A program made the position numbers and the translations under genes. Under the pieces are notes generated by a model. That model searched no databases. It was not told where the DNA came from and was given only the letters and a program-made list of their open reading frames with translations. Source: Cryptomeria japonica (Eukaryota; Streptophyta; Pinopsida; Cupressales; Cupressaceae). Taken from it: DNA of 64,000 nt. The stretch spans positions 403,448,939 through 403,512,938 of the forward strand of contig NC_081406.1 in NCBI RefSeq assembly GCF_030272615.1. Direction: 5' to 3'. Positions 35,085 through 47,153 of this stretch are shown piece after piece (the stretch's first letter is position 1; each line of letters starts with the position of its first letter).

Positions 35085-35863
35085 TGTAGACACCTAAAAT
35101 TGTCCAGTCTAATTAAATAAATATTTTATTTATTTAATTATCTAAGCCTAATTCTTCTATTAATTAAATAAATCTTTATATATTTAATTAATTCATTTAT
35201 CCTCTTCTAGCCTTATTTCTCATTTAAATAAATACATTTATTTATTTAAATTATCATTTTCCTAAATTAAATAAATATCTTATTTATTTAATTGATCCCA
35301 CTTCTTCTATTAATTAAATAAATCTTTATTTATTTAATTAATTCATTAGCCTTTTCTACCTATGACACATGTCATTCATCTCTTAATTCATACACTACCT
35401 ACCCCTTTCATTATTTTATTATTTCTTTTACCTACCCTCTAATCATAGCCGACCTCCTTTTACACCTCTCAATCTTATCCCTCCATTTCATATAGTGTCT
35501 TCTATATAAGGAGATGCTTCCTTCATTATCAAACCCTAATGAGCTAATGAGCTAACGACTTGATCAATTGACTACACTACGATGCTACTTGCAACCACAT
35601 TCCGTTCTTTGTTGAGCTCTTGTGCACATAAAATCTGAGAGCAAATATATCAAGCAAGATCAATGGAGATAGGAAGAATGGAGATCAAAACCCTATTGGA
35701 CATGTGATGGTATAATCTTTGTGATTTCATGTGATTTGCATTGTCTTAGGTAATCTTCATATGTTATGGTGGATCTTTGTTGATTGTTAGGCTAGGGTTT
35801 TGTGGTTGAATTCATTTAGCCTTTCAATGTTGTTAATATTATTATCCATTTTCACCATATACA
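35085..35863 (+). mobile_element. F 5' LTR (779 bp)
   Basis: TGTAGACACC...CACCATATACA. The left half is built from repeated AATTAAATAAATATTTTATT-type AT units; a TATATAAGG motif near 35510 is a plausible TATA box. Confidence 0.95.
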
Positions 35864-35866
35864 TTT

Positions 35867-35884
35867 TGGCACGCCTGGTGGGAC
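35867..35884 (+). promoter_or_regulatory. F primer-binding site
   Basis: TGGCACGCCTGGTGGGAC begins three bases after the LTR, in the usual place for a PBS. The matching tRNA was not identified. Confidence 0.65.
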
Positions 35885-35959
35885 TCTTGTCCCTTTTGCA
35901 TTTAACCTTTTGTTGCCGATTTTGTGTTTGAAGTTGCAGATCTAGCATTTCCATCAACA

Positions 35960-36212
35960 TTTTCGACACTTTCGCGTCTGCATACTTTTGGATCGCGTTT
36001 TTGATTTTCTGGCGCGTCTATGACATCTATAATCGCGTTCGTGTTTTTGACAAATTTTTATTTTGCAGGTTTTCGAAAGGCGCGTCTGTGTTAAGGAAAC
36101 GCGTCTGTGTCATTTTTATCCGCGTCTGTGGTTTTTATTCACGTCTGTGCCTCACAAAACCGCGTTTGTGTCACAGAGTCATGTCTATGTCGAGGGTAAT
36201 CATGTCTGTGTA
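35960..36212 (+). repeat. CGCGTCTGTG array, leader block 1
   Basis: About ten variants of GCGTCTGTG (CGCGTCTGC, GGCGCGTCTATG, CGCGTTCGTG, CGCGTCTGTG x3, CACGTCTGTG, CGCGTTTGTG, CATGTCTATG, CATGTCTGTG) spaced roughly 20-40 bp. These are the densest CpG sites in the leader. Confidence 0.85.
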
Positions 36213-37436
36213 TCATCTGTTTCAAAATTTTGGAAGTTTTATTGATTCAGTTTTCGGATTTTGCATTTAGGGTTTCAGATCTGGTTTATTTTTGGACTAA
36301 CATTTTCAGATCTAGCTAACAAAATTGGTGCAGCTTGTCTTGGAAGAAAAATCGTTTGGTTGAAGGCCCCTATTTTCACAAAGTCTTTTGGGTTTTAAAA
36401 ATTTACCTAACTTGTGTGCTTGCAGGAAGGGGCGATCATTTTAAAACAACCCAAACTACTAACAAATCTTTGTTGCAGGTCCTTGGCAAGGGTTTTTGGA
36501 TTTTTATTGTGTGCCTTGTTGTCATAGACTAGCAAACACGTCCATTGGTGCACTAAAATTGAATCATTGTCTTTTGTGTCTTGAGCAATAGGCTCTTTTT
36601 GTTTAATCTTTAGAGGGCCTGTCTTCCCGTGTGGTCATTAGGACTACTAGTGAGAAGAGAATGACCCAAGTGGTAGCAAAAGAAAAGCCATCTTCTTCCG
36701 AACCACTATAAATAAATGTATTCATGGTGAAAACTATGAATAACGTGTGCTAATTAGTTCATACCGACACTATGTCTCCCATAAACCCATTTGATCAAAT
36801 TTATTTGATCATTTGTAGGGCGTAACCCCTACCGGCTGGGAGCCTTTTGTATTTACAGAGCTGAAAGTGCCACATGTATGGCCACACGAGTGGATGCCTT
36901 TACTAGCACCTTTTTGTTTTAGAAGCCCAAATCCTTCTAGTTGTTGGGGCAGGAGGTTGGACCTCTGGTAGCGGCCCACATACATACGGTTCTTAGTAGA
37001 GATACAAAGTTCGCCATGGGGAGTTTTCATGGGGACTGATGCTTGGCTAACCCGAGAAGTGAGTGCCGAGGGTGGAGCCAGTGAGGTCAAGCATCTAAGT
37101 ATCCACTCTGAATAGCGTAGCCTCAGGGGTAAAACCCCATGTGGGATCAACAACTATTGTCTTGGCCAGCCATAAGAATTGTGCTTGACTTATGTTAAAC
37201 ATTCAAAACATTCAAGACCAAACAGCAAAACATTGTGTCTTTTGTGTCTTCAAGTGTATGCAAAATATTTTTACATCAAACAACACACTTTTCTTGGAGT
37301 CATTTTGAGTCTAAACACTTGCAAACATTGAGTATTCATCAACACTGTGTCTTCTTGTCAAGAAAAATAGTCAAGCAATCAGATTGGGTCACAACAAAAT
37401 AACTTCACAGATTGGAAAAATTGCACAAAATTTGCA
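36213..37436 (+). other. F leader, non-coding
   Basis: Contains a more GC-rich block (36590-37165) with several short inverted repeats, e.g. TTTGATCAAATTTATTTGATCA and ACCCCTACCGGCTGGGAG, possibly structured leader RNA. The reverse frame at 36809-37153 is not supported as a gene. Confidence 0.45.
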
Positions 37437-37760
37437 GAAACGCGTCTGTGTCAGGCATAATAGCGTCTGTGTTGTCTGGCCACGTCTGTGAAGGACAGAA
37501 TCGCGTCTGTGTTCCAACAGTCAACATTGCATTTGGCAAACAAAAAATCTTAGAAGCGCGTCTGTGTTAAACAGAGCAGTGCCTATGTCGGGAAACCGCA
37601 TCTGTGAAGTATACAGGCACGTCTATGTCCAGAATTGAAAAACTGTTACAGTCCAGCAAACACAAACAAAAAAATCTCAGAAGCGCATCTATGTTAAACA
37701 GAGCAGCGCCTGTGTTGGGAAACAACGTCTATGAAGTATACAGGCACGTCTGTGTCCAAA
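37437..37760 (+). repeat. CGCGTCTGTG array, leader block 2
   Basis: About twelve further variants (CGCGTCTGTG, AGCGTCTGTG, CACGTCTGTG, GCGCGTCTGTG, GCATCTGTG, CACGTCTATG and others). The last two-thirds is an imperfect direct duplication of about 125 bp (37556-37660 and 37680-37785). Confidence 0.85.
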
Positions 37761-38247
37761 ATTGAAAAACTGTTGCAGTCCAGCAAACAAACACAGTCAG
37801 TTTCAGAATTCTTGAGCTTCCTAGGTCATTTCTCCAGGGTTTCATTTAGCATTCAACCTGTCTTTGGGTCTCACAAAGTCCATCATTGCTTTACATCTCA
37901 CTTTACATTCACATTTGTGTAAACTTGAGTCAAAAGGTAACTTGCTTGTCCTCATCATACTTTGTCAAAACACTACATACAACAACACTTTGCTAAGTGG
38001 TCCCTCATCAAGGTTTCTTACCTTTGGGTCTCATTTGGTCTTACTTAGAGTCAAGGTCAACTTACCTCATCAAGAGAAACTATCCTCTCTTTGGAAGTCA
38101 CACCTACTCTACTACATACATACTTGGTCTTACACTTTGGACATTGCAAGTACACTTCAGACTCATTTACATTCCATTCAACTCTTGGTCTTCCATACTC
38201 TTTCCATTTTTCATCTAGTCTCTCACATCTTGGTCAATACCTAGTTC

Positions 38248-41200
38248 ATGGTTGAAACCCGTCTTCAAAAATCTAGGAGAGAAACTAAAGAGGCTCAAGA
38301 GTCCGCAAACATGAGTTCTTATGAGTATGACAATGAGGTCTTTTTCAATTCTGATCATACCACATTACCTGACATGGATGCCTATAGAAACATTCCAAAT
38401 GTTGAGAACATGGACACTATAAACAACAATGCTACACACAATGACAATGTGGACAACTTTTCAGTACATTCAGCAGATGTGGAAGAATCCATTATGAATC
38501 CCCATTTCAATCGATTGGTGGAGGAAATAATGAGGAGGGATTACTTCTTACAAATGATGGCACAAAGTGGAGCCAAGATACCTCATGATTTTGACATGTC
38601 TCAAATAATGGAACATAGACCTTTGCAACAACCTCACTCCAATATGGATCAAAGGAGACCTAATAGTGGAGGAAATAGAGGACCACATATCGTACCTGAA
38701 TCACCATCAGCTTTGCTTCAAAAACCAGAGGTCCCACATACACATGGTCAAACATATGATACTTACCTTCGCAGACCATTATGGAAGTCTTATGGAGAAA
38801 AATATGCTCAATCACATACCAATGCTAAGGATCAACCACCAAAGCAATGGGATGTTCAAAGGCATGCTCAAAATTTGGACACAAGGAAACCTCATGTCAA
38901 ATTTGGGGGCAACACAATGGAACATGACATGCCTGTAGAATATGGTATACATGCACAAAATAGATATGGTGTTCCTCAACATGAATCTATACCAAGTGGT
39001 CCACATATGCAGCATCATTACAGACCTCCTCCATATGAACATGTGTATGATCAATACCATCCATATATGCAACATGCTCTTCCTCTAATGGGTACCTCAA
39101 ACATAGGATATGGTCCAAGAAGTCGATCTCCACCTAAGAGCAATTTGGAGCAACAAATCAGGGACTTACAAAATAAAATGGAGGACATAAATACACCGAA
39201 GCCAACATACACAATGAGAGACATATGTCCTTATCCATTTGACAAGAGCATTCCAATGCCTCCTTTTCCTACACACTTTGCGACACCCAAATTTGATAAG
39301 TATAGAGGAAAAGGGGATCCTAAGGCACACATAAGATAGTTTTTCATAGCTTGCATTGAGGTAGCAGCAGAAGAGACATATTTGATGAGATTATTCCCAC
39401 AAAGCTTAGGTGATCAAGCTATGGAATGGTTCTCCCAACTTCCACCTGGAATTAAGTCATGGGGTGACTTAGCAGAGGCATTTATTCAACATTTCTCCTA
39501 CAACATAGAGACAGACATATCAGTCACTACTTTGTGCAATACTAAGCAAAAAGAGGGAAAATCTTTTGCATCATTTTTACAAAGATGGAGAAATCTAGCC
39601 AGCAGATGCTCTTGCGAAATTCCACAAAAACAAATGGTAGAAATGTTCACCCAAAATGTTAACAAAGAGATTGGTTATGACTTAAGGAAAGCTTGTTTGT
39701 CCACCTTCAAGGACGTCATTGAAAAAGGCTTAGCGACATAAAAGGTCCTAATTGAACAAGGAGTCATTAAAATATTCAAGGAAAACAAAGATGACTTTAA
39801 AGGAAAAGACAAGCCAAGATTTTGGAATAAAAACAAGAACACAGTCAATGATGGTGTTGTTGATGCCAACACAGTGTGACCCAAATTCATTTTTTCTAGA
39901 TCAAGTTCTACAAACAATCAAGTGAATACTCAAACAACTTCTAGATCATGAAGGAAGTACACTCCATTGGGAGAACCACTTGAGTCAGTTTTCAAGAAGC
40001 TTGTGGCAAACAAAGTAATCACTATTCTAGATTTTCCTCCATATGAACCAAAGGTTAAACCAAATTGGTGGAATGATGATGAGTATTGTGAATTTCATAA
40101 GAGCAAGGGTCATAAGATAGGAAATTGTCATAGACTGAAGAACATCATACAGGATCTCATTGATAGAGGTGACATTGAGATTGAGGGACATTCATCTAAT
40201 CAAGAACATGAGATGTTTAAGGAACCATTCCCAAAACATGACAAGGGAAAAGCTAAAGTCACAGAGGATCAAACCAACTATACTAGAGCATCTTACAATT
40301 ATGATTCAACTATTAATCACATTTCAATGGACAATTATGTCTCTACCATTATCATTAAGGACAAAGCGTCCGAGAATTCTACTCAGAGACCCAGGATTGT
40401 CCTAAAAGGTGTTGGATCTTCTTCCGAACCTACCTCTGAATGTCATGTTACAACTCATCGAGGCAAAATCACTTTGCAAGGTGCTCCAACTAAAAACATA
40501 GCTTCTTCATCAACCAAACCTGAGTATGACCTTGTAGATCAGCTAGAGAAGATACCCGCGCTCATCTCCATTCTTGAACTATTACACATATCTCCCACAC
40601 ATAAAGCCATTCTTGACAAAATCTTGAGAGATACTACCGTCCCTACTGATCTAAACATGGACCAGTTTCAAGCCATGGTGGGATACCTTTCTATTCCACA
40701 TTCACTTACTTTCACCGAAGCCGATGATACCTCCGTAAGTCAGCCACATAATGCACCATTACACATTGAAGCCTTCATACACAAACATAGAATCAAAAGA
40801 GTCCTGATAGATGGAGGAGCAGGTCTAAACATTTGTACATTGAGTACTATTAAACAATTGGGATATTCCGATAAAGCTATGAATTCTACAAACAAAATTA
40901 CCATCAAGGCATATGATGATGAAGAACGTTCATCCAAGGGCACAATCACCTTACCTCTCAGAGTTAGTCTAGTTACAAAGGATGTGGTTTGTCAAGTACT
41001 TGATTTAGATCTCACATACAACATACTCTTGGGACGTCCATGGATTCATGAGATGAGTGCAGTCCCATCTACATATCATCGATGTATCAAGTTTCCACAC
41101 AATGGAGTTGAAGTGACTGTCAAAGCTGACCCAAATCCATTCATATATTGCAACAATCTGCAACCTCAGTCAGAAATAACAATCCCAGTCAATCGAGAAG

Positions 41201-42360
41201 CTATTCCTTCATCAGCATATGTGGATCCAGAATCCTTGAAAGCTTTTACATCAAAACAAGCAGAGATCAAAGAAAATTTCAAGTTTAAAGAAATGGGATG
41301 TGGTGAGTATATATTTCATGTTGAGCAACTCCCACTATCTCCTAACACATTCAGTCAACATGAACAATCTACAAACAATTTGCAATATCAAGGAACTGGG
41401 TGTGAACCACCTAGTGTTGTGGCTACTAAGTTTGAATGCAAATCTCCTCTAGTGGTGCAAGCAACTCTTGATATCAATAGTCCTAAGAGTGGTTCCAACA
41501 AAGAATCTATTGAGTCTATCGCCAACCCTCTTGATAACTCACATAGCCTTACCATTTCATCCACTCATTCCATTTCCACTCCACTCCCAGACTTGGATCA
41601 ACAAGAATCACAAAGGCCCTTGCTCATTGGGGATCAAAAATCAAGTTTTGAAAAGAAAAATCTACAAGTCAAAAATAAAGAAAAGTCCTTTAGTACAAAT
41701 CAAAATCAAAAGCTATTGGACTCTGCAAAAATCAAAGTCAAGGATAAAAATCCTATGAAAGAAAAGAAACAAGAGATGATCTCCCCTAATACCAAAATAA
41801 CTGGGGGCAAAAGTTCTAAAATTTCAATTCATAAAGCATACTTGTTGATCCTAAGTCTCCATCATGCTATCCTACTTTCACTTCTTTTCACAATCATAAG
41901 CCTTCATAACTCATCCACTTGTTCCCCACATCCATTCCCTTCTGGCGATACATCATGGACCTTTAATGGAGCTTCCTCGAAGGACTTTGTTATCAGGGAT
42001 GCCCAAGCTTCTTTAGGTGACACACATACGGGCTTGTGTAGTCCACACACTAGTAATTCTATCTCAGTTCCTTCATCAAGGAAGACAGACACTAGTGCTA
42101 CACATCATTCAATCAAGGAAGAATGCAACTACAATCACAAGGTAAAGCCTCACACATTTGAGGTAGGTGACTTGGTTCTCAGAGAAAATCCCAAAAATCA
42201 GCAAGACAGAGAGAAGAAGGGCAAGTTCGAACCAAATTGGCTTGGTCCTTACATCATTACAGCAGCATATGGATCTGGGGCATATCAACTCTCAAATACA
42301 GAAGGTGAACCTTTGGAGGATCCTATTAACAGCATGCACCTTCGCAAGTTCTACACATAG
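38248..42360 (+). pseudogene. F polyprotein: Gag - zinc knuckle - protease - TM segment - integrase tail
   Basis: One reading frame of about 1370 codons from MVETRLQKSR, broken only by stops at 39337 (TAG), 39739 (TAA), 39877 (TGA) and 39949 (TGA). Order: a Gln/His/Pro-rich N-terminus; Retrotrans_gag domain (39250-39760; GDQAMEWFSQLPPGIKSW, FIQHFSYN); CX2HX4HX4C knuckle CEFHKSKGHKIGNC (40087-40128); aspartic protease VLIDGGAGLNICT (40801) with NILLGRPWIHEM (41020); a Ser-rich spacer; a hydrophobic stretch AYLLILSLHHAILLSLLFTI near 41840 (possible membrane helix); then the integrase C-terminal domain (42133-42357; FEVGDLVLRENPKNQQD, PNWLGPYII). RT, RNase H and the catalytic integrase core are missing, yet protease and tail stay in frame. 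The last 797 codons are fully open. Confidence 0.85.
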
Positions 42361-44045
42361 CTCTTCAGAGTATCCTAATTCAAAAATACAAAAAAAAAAA
42401 ATAAATTTATAAAACAAAAAAATTGTTACTTGGTGAAAACCTGGCAGACAGGCGCCTTGTGACACAAAAAACATTGAAAAATAAAAAAAGTAAAGAGAAA
42501 TAATTTCGTCCAACAGTGAAAACCACTTTGGTGGCGCCCTGGGCAAGTACCATGGTGAAAACTGGGTCACCAGCACCATGCGTAGAGACATTGCTCCTCC
42601 CTCCTTCAGGATTCCACTTTCATCCTTTCACTTTGCACACACTCACAACCTATTCATCCATAATAAACTTACCCATTCCCATCATGGCTTGTTATTGATC
42701 TACCTAAGATTGGTTAGCCATTCATAATAAACATCCCTTTTCACCTCCCTTTCCGTCCATAATAAATCAGATCCTATCTGTGGCTAAGGCAAAATCCTAC
42801 ATCTAGTAATGGGTGTGGAATTGAGAACATCACATGTTTCGAGGAGTACAGTTTCTTCCAGCTTTCTTTAGTTTATCCGCGCACAATCCACAATAAAGCA
42901 ACATTTGCATCATAGATCCGCAATAAAGTTTCATCTTCTCTATAATAAAGTATTAGTTTCATGGATTCAGTCAGTTTTAGATGAGACACAGCAGCAACAA
43001 TGGGCTTCAACAAATCAAATCTTTCAACAGACTCAGACAACATTATGGTTCAGTGCTATCTATCCTTTCTGTGAAAGTAAACATTGTGACCACAATCAAA
43101 TAAGACTTATACAAGTGACAAGAGACACTAAACTTGAGGACTACAGTGGATGTTGGTGTCGAGTCTTGGTTTTCTTTTGATTTCATCTTTTTTGGTGACA
43201 TGTCTTTTAGCTTTTCCGGGATGTCTTTGACTAGAGATTCTATCTCCAGGATGTCTTTGACTAGAAAGGCGAGGATGGGGTATCGTCACCTATTTGTATT
43301 TGCTGTCTGTGGATTGTCTCTTAGTAATGCTATGACTTGTCCAAGGATATGAGGACATTGTGAGTCTAGTGTGAACTGGGGCATTCCTTGTTTGTGACTG
43401 TCTTATCTCCATGCAAACAGGTACAATGACTTTCTGGGTCGAACATATGCCTTGATTGTCATAACCTACTTGCCATAATAAAGCTCAATGATGATAACGC
43501 ACAAGAAGCTCTTTCACTTTCATATCTTCTGTCTTCCATCCCCCTTTCTTGATTGACTTCCATCATCCTTCTCGAGTCCGCGTAGCCTGCTATCACATGA
43601 CTAAGTATAATGACACACCAAAAACATTTGCATTTCATGTAGCTGCACCTACATTACCACATATAAGTATTTCATACATACATATAGATATCACAACTGC
43701 ATCACATCCTACACACAACACCTGTTAGCACAATTTACATTTGCATTATCATATTCATCTGCACTTCATACATTTACATTTGCATTGGCATAACATTTTA
43801 AAACATAAAAGAACAAAAATATTGCATCACATACATATTTGCATCCATAGCATAAAAATAAGCATCACATAAGAACATCTCATCACATAGGTACACATGC
43901 ATATAGCTGCTGCAAAGATGAATCATCTCATATATATATAAAAGTGTCATGATACAATGATGTCAAAATCATATGGCTACAAAAAACCACCCGTAGGTGT
44001 CTACAATACAAAAATGGTACAAAACTGATACATAGGGAGCCCTCT
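42361..44045 (+). other. F 3' non-coding region
   Basis: Opens with three GTGAAAAC-containing hairpin-like units (42433-42580), followed by a stretch (42650-43480) with about eight copies of CATAATAAA/CAATAAA, then CAT-rich low-complexity DNA. No ORF with family resemblance. It lies between the sense polyprotein and the antisense PMD gene, so both 3' ends converge here. Confidence 0.5.
42433..42580 (+). repeat. GTGAAAACC/GGCGCC motif, three copies
   Basis: TTGGTGAAAACCTGGCAGAC then AGGCGCC, CAGTGAAAACCACTTTGGTG then GCGCC, and ATGGTGAAAACTGGGTCACC then AGCACC; each can fold on itself. Confidence 0.6.
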
Positions 44046-44049
44046 AAGG

Positions 44050-45950
44050 CTATGATGAACTCCCTCCCTCAGATCTGCCTGGCCTCGGTGGAATCTGAGC
44101 CCCCTGAAGGACCCACCCCAGGATCATCCCTCCTGTCTCCTCTATCTGGTGGTGGTGGAGGACCCATAACCGCACCACTCGATGCATGTCTCCTCCAGCT
44201 CCCTCCCATAGCTGTCGGTGTACGCGACGGTCTATGGAAGCTCCTCGCCCGCTGATCTGCTGGCACTGCACCATAGTAGAGGTCTCTCCAGTAGGCTATC
44301 TCCTCTCCTGCCCCTGTGTCCTCAGCTACCTGTCTCCCTGCCCTCAGTGCTGTCTCAGCCTCTATGTAGCGCTGGATAGCCTGATCCCGCTCTCGCTCAG
44401 TATCCCTGAGCCTCGTCCTGAGCTGATCCCTCTCCCTCTCCAGCTCCTAGATCTCATCTTCCTGGCCTTGACAGATCTCCCTCAGATCTAGCAACTCAGG
44501 TTCCACTGGGTCATCCCCCTCTGCCTCTACCTGTGGCTCCCCCTGTGCCTGTACCTGTACCTATACTGGTCCCTGTCTCTATCCCTATCCCTGTGCCTAT
44601 ACCTATCCAGGACCCTGTGCTGCTAGTACCTATAGCGGCAATCCACCGCGACCCCTCACCACCCAAGCCGGCCTCTCCTCACCACCCTCCCTCCAAGGTG
44701 CAACCCTCCTCTCTCCAACTACTCCCCTCCTCCTCCGTCGGCCTCGGCCCCCATCACCTCTACCATCATCATCATATCCCCCACCATCTCCCTCCAGTGC
44801 CTCTCCTGGATCTATCAACTGTGGGAACGGATGCTCTGCCCAATAAGCTGTATACTCAGCATCCATGCCAGCATCCTCGATCTCTGGCCACATGTCCCAG
44901 GGTAGAGGTATCATCTCCACCAGCTATGTCACTGCCTAATCATACGACAGCAACGGCCCAAACTGTGCCTGATCTCTCACTATGTGGGCATACATGCCTG
45001 AGCCCCATGGCATCCTCTGAATCCGGCCAAACTATTGGCCAATCCTGTCTACCAGCTGCCTCTCCAGCACATAGGGCATCCACCCAATCAAATACCTACT
45101 CTGGAAGGTGTAGGGAAGCTCAACTGCATCATCCTCCCACTGCTCGCAGCCCAGATAGGGTCGCCATATGACCTCATCAATGTCATCAATCACCCGCCGC
45201 CAATGCTCTAGCCTACCAATCCGTGGCTGCGATGTGATCATATCATATAAATACACAAAGTTGCGTCCATAACCTCTGCCCCTGAAGTGTATCGGTCGAG
45301 TAACCGGCAGATGCTCGTAAGCCCATACCTGCAGCAAGGTAACTCCGCAACCCAATCCCACTGACCCATGATAAACAAACTGATGAAGCTTATAATACAA
45401 GTGGGCCAACACACATGGTCCCCAGGCATATCTGGTATGCTGTGTCACCAGCATCTCTAGTGCTCCTCCCTAGCCCACAGCTAACCCCCGTGTCGCCCTG
45501 TCCGGACATAGGAACCCACTAATAGCTCCTCCGATCACTACTGGCAATGCTAACCCGGTGGCTGTCATGGTGTCCCATGCCACGTGTCCTGCCCTCATCT
45601 CCAGTCCAGGGTCCTGGAATACTCATCTCAGGGCCTCTCTGTCGCCATCTCGATCATATGGGATCAGCTCCCCATCAATTGGTATCCACATAATCCTATA
45701 TACATCCTCTAGGGTGACTGTCATCTCACCCATCGACAGATGAAACGTGCACGTCTCAGAGTGCCATCTCTCAGCTAATGCAGTCAGCAGTCCCATGTTT
45801 GCTCGAAACTCAGGCACATACAGTACATGTCTCAAACCCATCTCCTCGATGGCAGCTCTGCCCTCGAGCAACAAATCAGGTCGCAACCTCTGAGTAGACG
45901 GGAATCTCTCCCGTGACTCTAGCATCGGTAAATACTCCTGCAGTCACACA
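44050..45950 (-). pseudogene. Antisense aminotransferase-like plant mobile domain (PMD) gene in F
   Basis: Read minus from about 45925: MLESRERFPSTQRLRPDLL, then GLLTALAERWHSETCTFHLS, MGEMTVTLEDVYRIMWIPID and GEL (the PMD signature of sexed-strand plus TxxDV helix), GPCVLAHLYYKLHQF, LLQVWAYEHLPVTRP, IDDIDEVIWRPYLG and FGRIQRMPWG, followed by an acidic and Gly/Arg-rich tail (44630-44920) and a helical, Pro-rich end. Stops at about 45623, 45470 and 45030 and near 44930 break it. The DNA is much more GC-rich than its neighbours. PMD proteins (MAIN/MAIL-like) are plant nuclear factors linked to transposon silencing; retroelement-carried copies are known in Tat-type gypsy elements. Here it is transcribed, if at all, opposite to the element. 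Confidence 0.8.
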
Positions 45951-45974
45951 ACTCAATCATGTCAGTTATAGTGG

Positions 45975-46340
45975 CATTCACTATTTATCACAAAATGCTA
46001 CTCGCTATCTAAATGCATATGGCTATCTACCCTCGTGACACTCACTGTTCATCACAAAGTGTTACTATTTATCCTAGTGGTACTCACTATTCATCACAAA
46101 GTACTACGTGTGTGACACTCCCTGTTCATCACAAAGTGTTACTCACATTTGCACTCCCTATTCATCACAAAGTGCTGCTCATATTTCAGTACTCCCTGTT
46201 CATCACAAAGTACTCTATCTTGGTACTCACTGTTCATCACAAATGGCCTTGATCTATCCTAGTCTTCCTAGAGGACCTGCTTGAGTGTATCCTCTCAACA
46301 GCTTATCCAATCGACAGTGTAGGTTCATCACAGAACTGCT
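45975..46340 (+). repeat. TTCATCACAAAGTG array
   Basis: About eight copies of CTGTTCATCACAAAGTG variants (near 45984, 46046, 46090, 46123, 46159, 46199, 46231 and a weak one at 46325) at 30-45 bp spacing, just upstream (in antisense terms) of the PMD gene start. Confidence 0.8.
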
Positions 46341-46384
46341 GATTTGACCTAGAAGATGCAAATTTACACTTTTCAAACGCAAAC

Positions 46385-46630
46385 GTGCTTACATGACATA
46401 AACGTGCTCAAAGACTGCATAGACGCGTCTGCCTGACATAGACGCGCCTATACTCTGCATAGACGTGCCTAGTTGACATAGACGTGCCTTCTTGGCACAA
46501 ACGCGCCTGAACAGCATAGACGCGGCCGCAATTGACGCACACGCGGGTCCAGACATAGACGCGCCTGGCACAAACACAGACGTGCCTAGCGAACACAGAC
46601 GCACCTGGCACCAACGCAGACGCGCCTAAA
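46385..46630 (-). repeat. Inverted CGCG array near the 3' end of F
   Basis: About ten copies of CATAGACGCGCCT/CACAGACGTGCCT at 20-25 bp spacing. The reverse complement, AGGCGCGTCTATG, is the same motif as in the leader (GGCGCGTCTATG at about 36008), so the two arrays are inverted relative to each other. Confidence 0.85.
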
Positions 46631-47139
46631 TATTTTTTGACACTTTTTGGACCCTAGTCTAAGCGCATTTATTACCCTATTCGACATGCATTAATGACAA
46701 AATTAAATGTGTCAAAGTACGAGGAGGTTTGGTGGTACTTACCAGCTCTCCTGCCTCTGCTGGCCTCTGAAATCGGCGAACGCGGTTGAATCTGTGAGTG
46801 AAGGCCATCATTGCTGACTGCTGCTGCTCTATTCTCGCTCTGCAATATGCTCTCGTGGATGTGTAGATGACAATGAGGATGTATTCTCCCCCGTGGTCTA
46901 TCTTATAGACTACCCTAGCCCTCGCCTTCATTTTCCGAATCAATCTTCATTATCCCGTGACTTTGTCACTTTATCCGGTCAGTCCATTCTAGCCTTTCTT
47001 TCTTATCGAGAGATTGTCTGCAATCTTTTCAGACATTTTCATCCAATCTCTCGAGGGGGCATATCATTCCCATTCTGGGGCAACTCTGTATCAGTTCATA
47101 TTATCTTCTTTGAAACAATGCGACAAGCCGCATTGTCTC

Positions 47140-47153
47140 AAAGAGGGGCAAAA
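47140..47153 (+). promoter_or_regulatory. F polypurine tract
   Basis: AAAGAGGGGCAAAA immediately before the 3' LTR. Confidence 0.85.

Noticed and set aside
36809-37153. Reverse-strand 114-codon ORF in the F leader
   Set aside because: No motif, no start context, and it lies in an untranslated leader.
44533-45171. Plus-strand Pro-rich 212-codon ORF
   Set aside because: It is the complement of the GC-rich antisense PMD gene, which has recognisable motifs; the plus frame has none.
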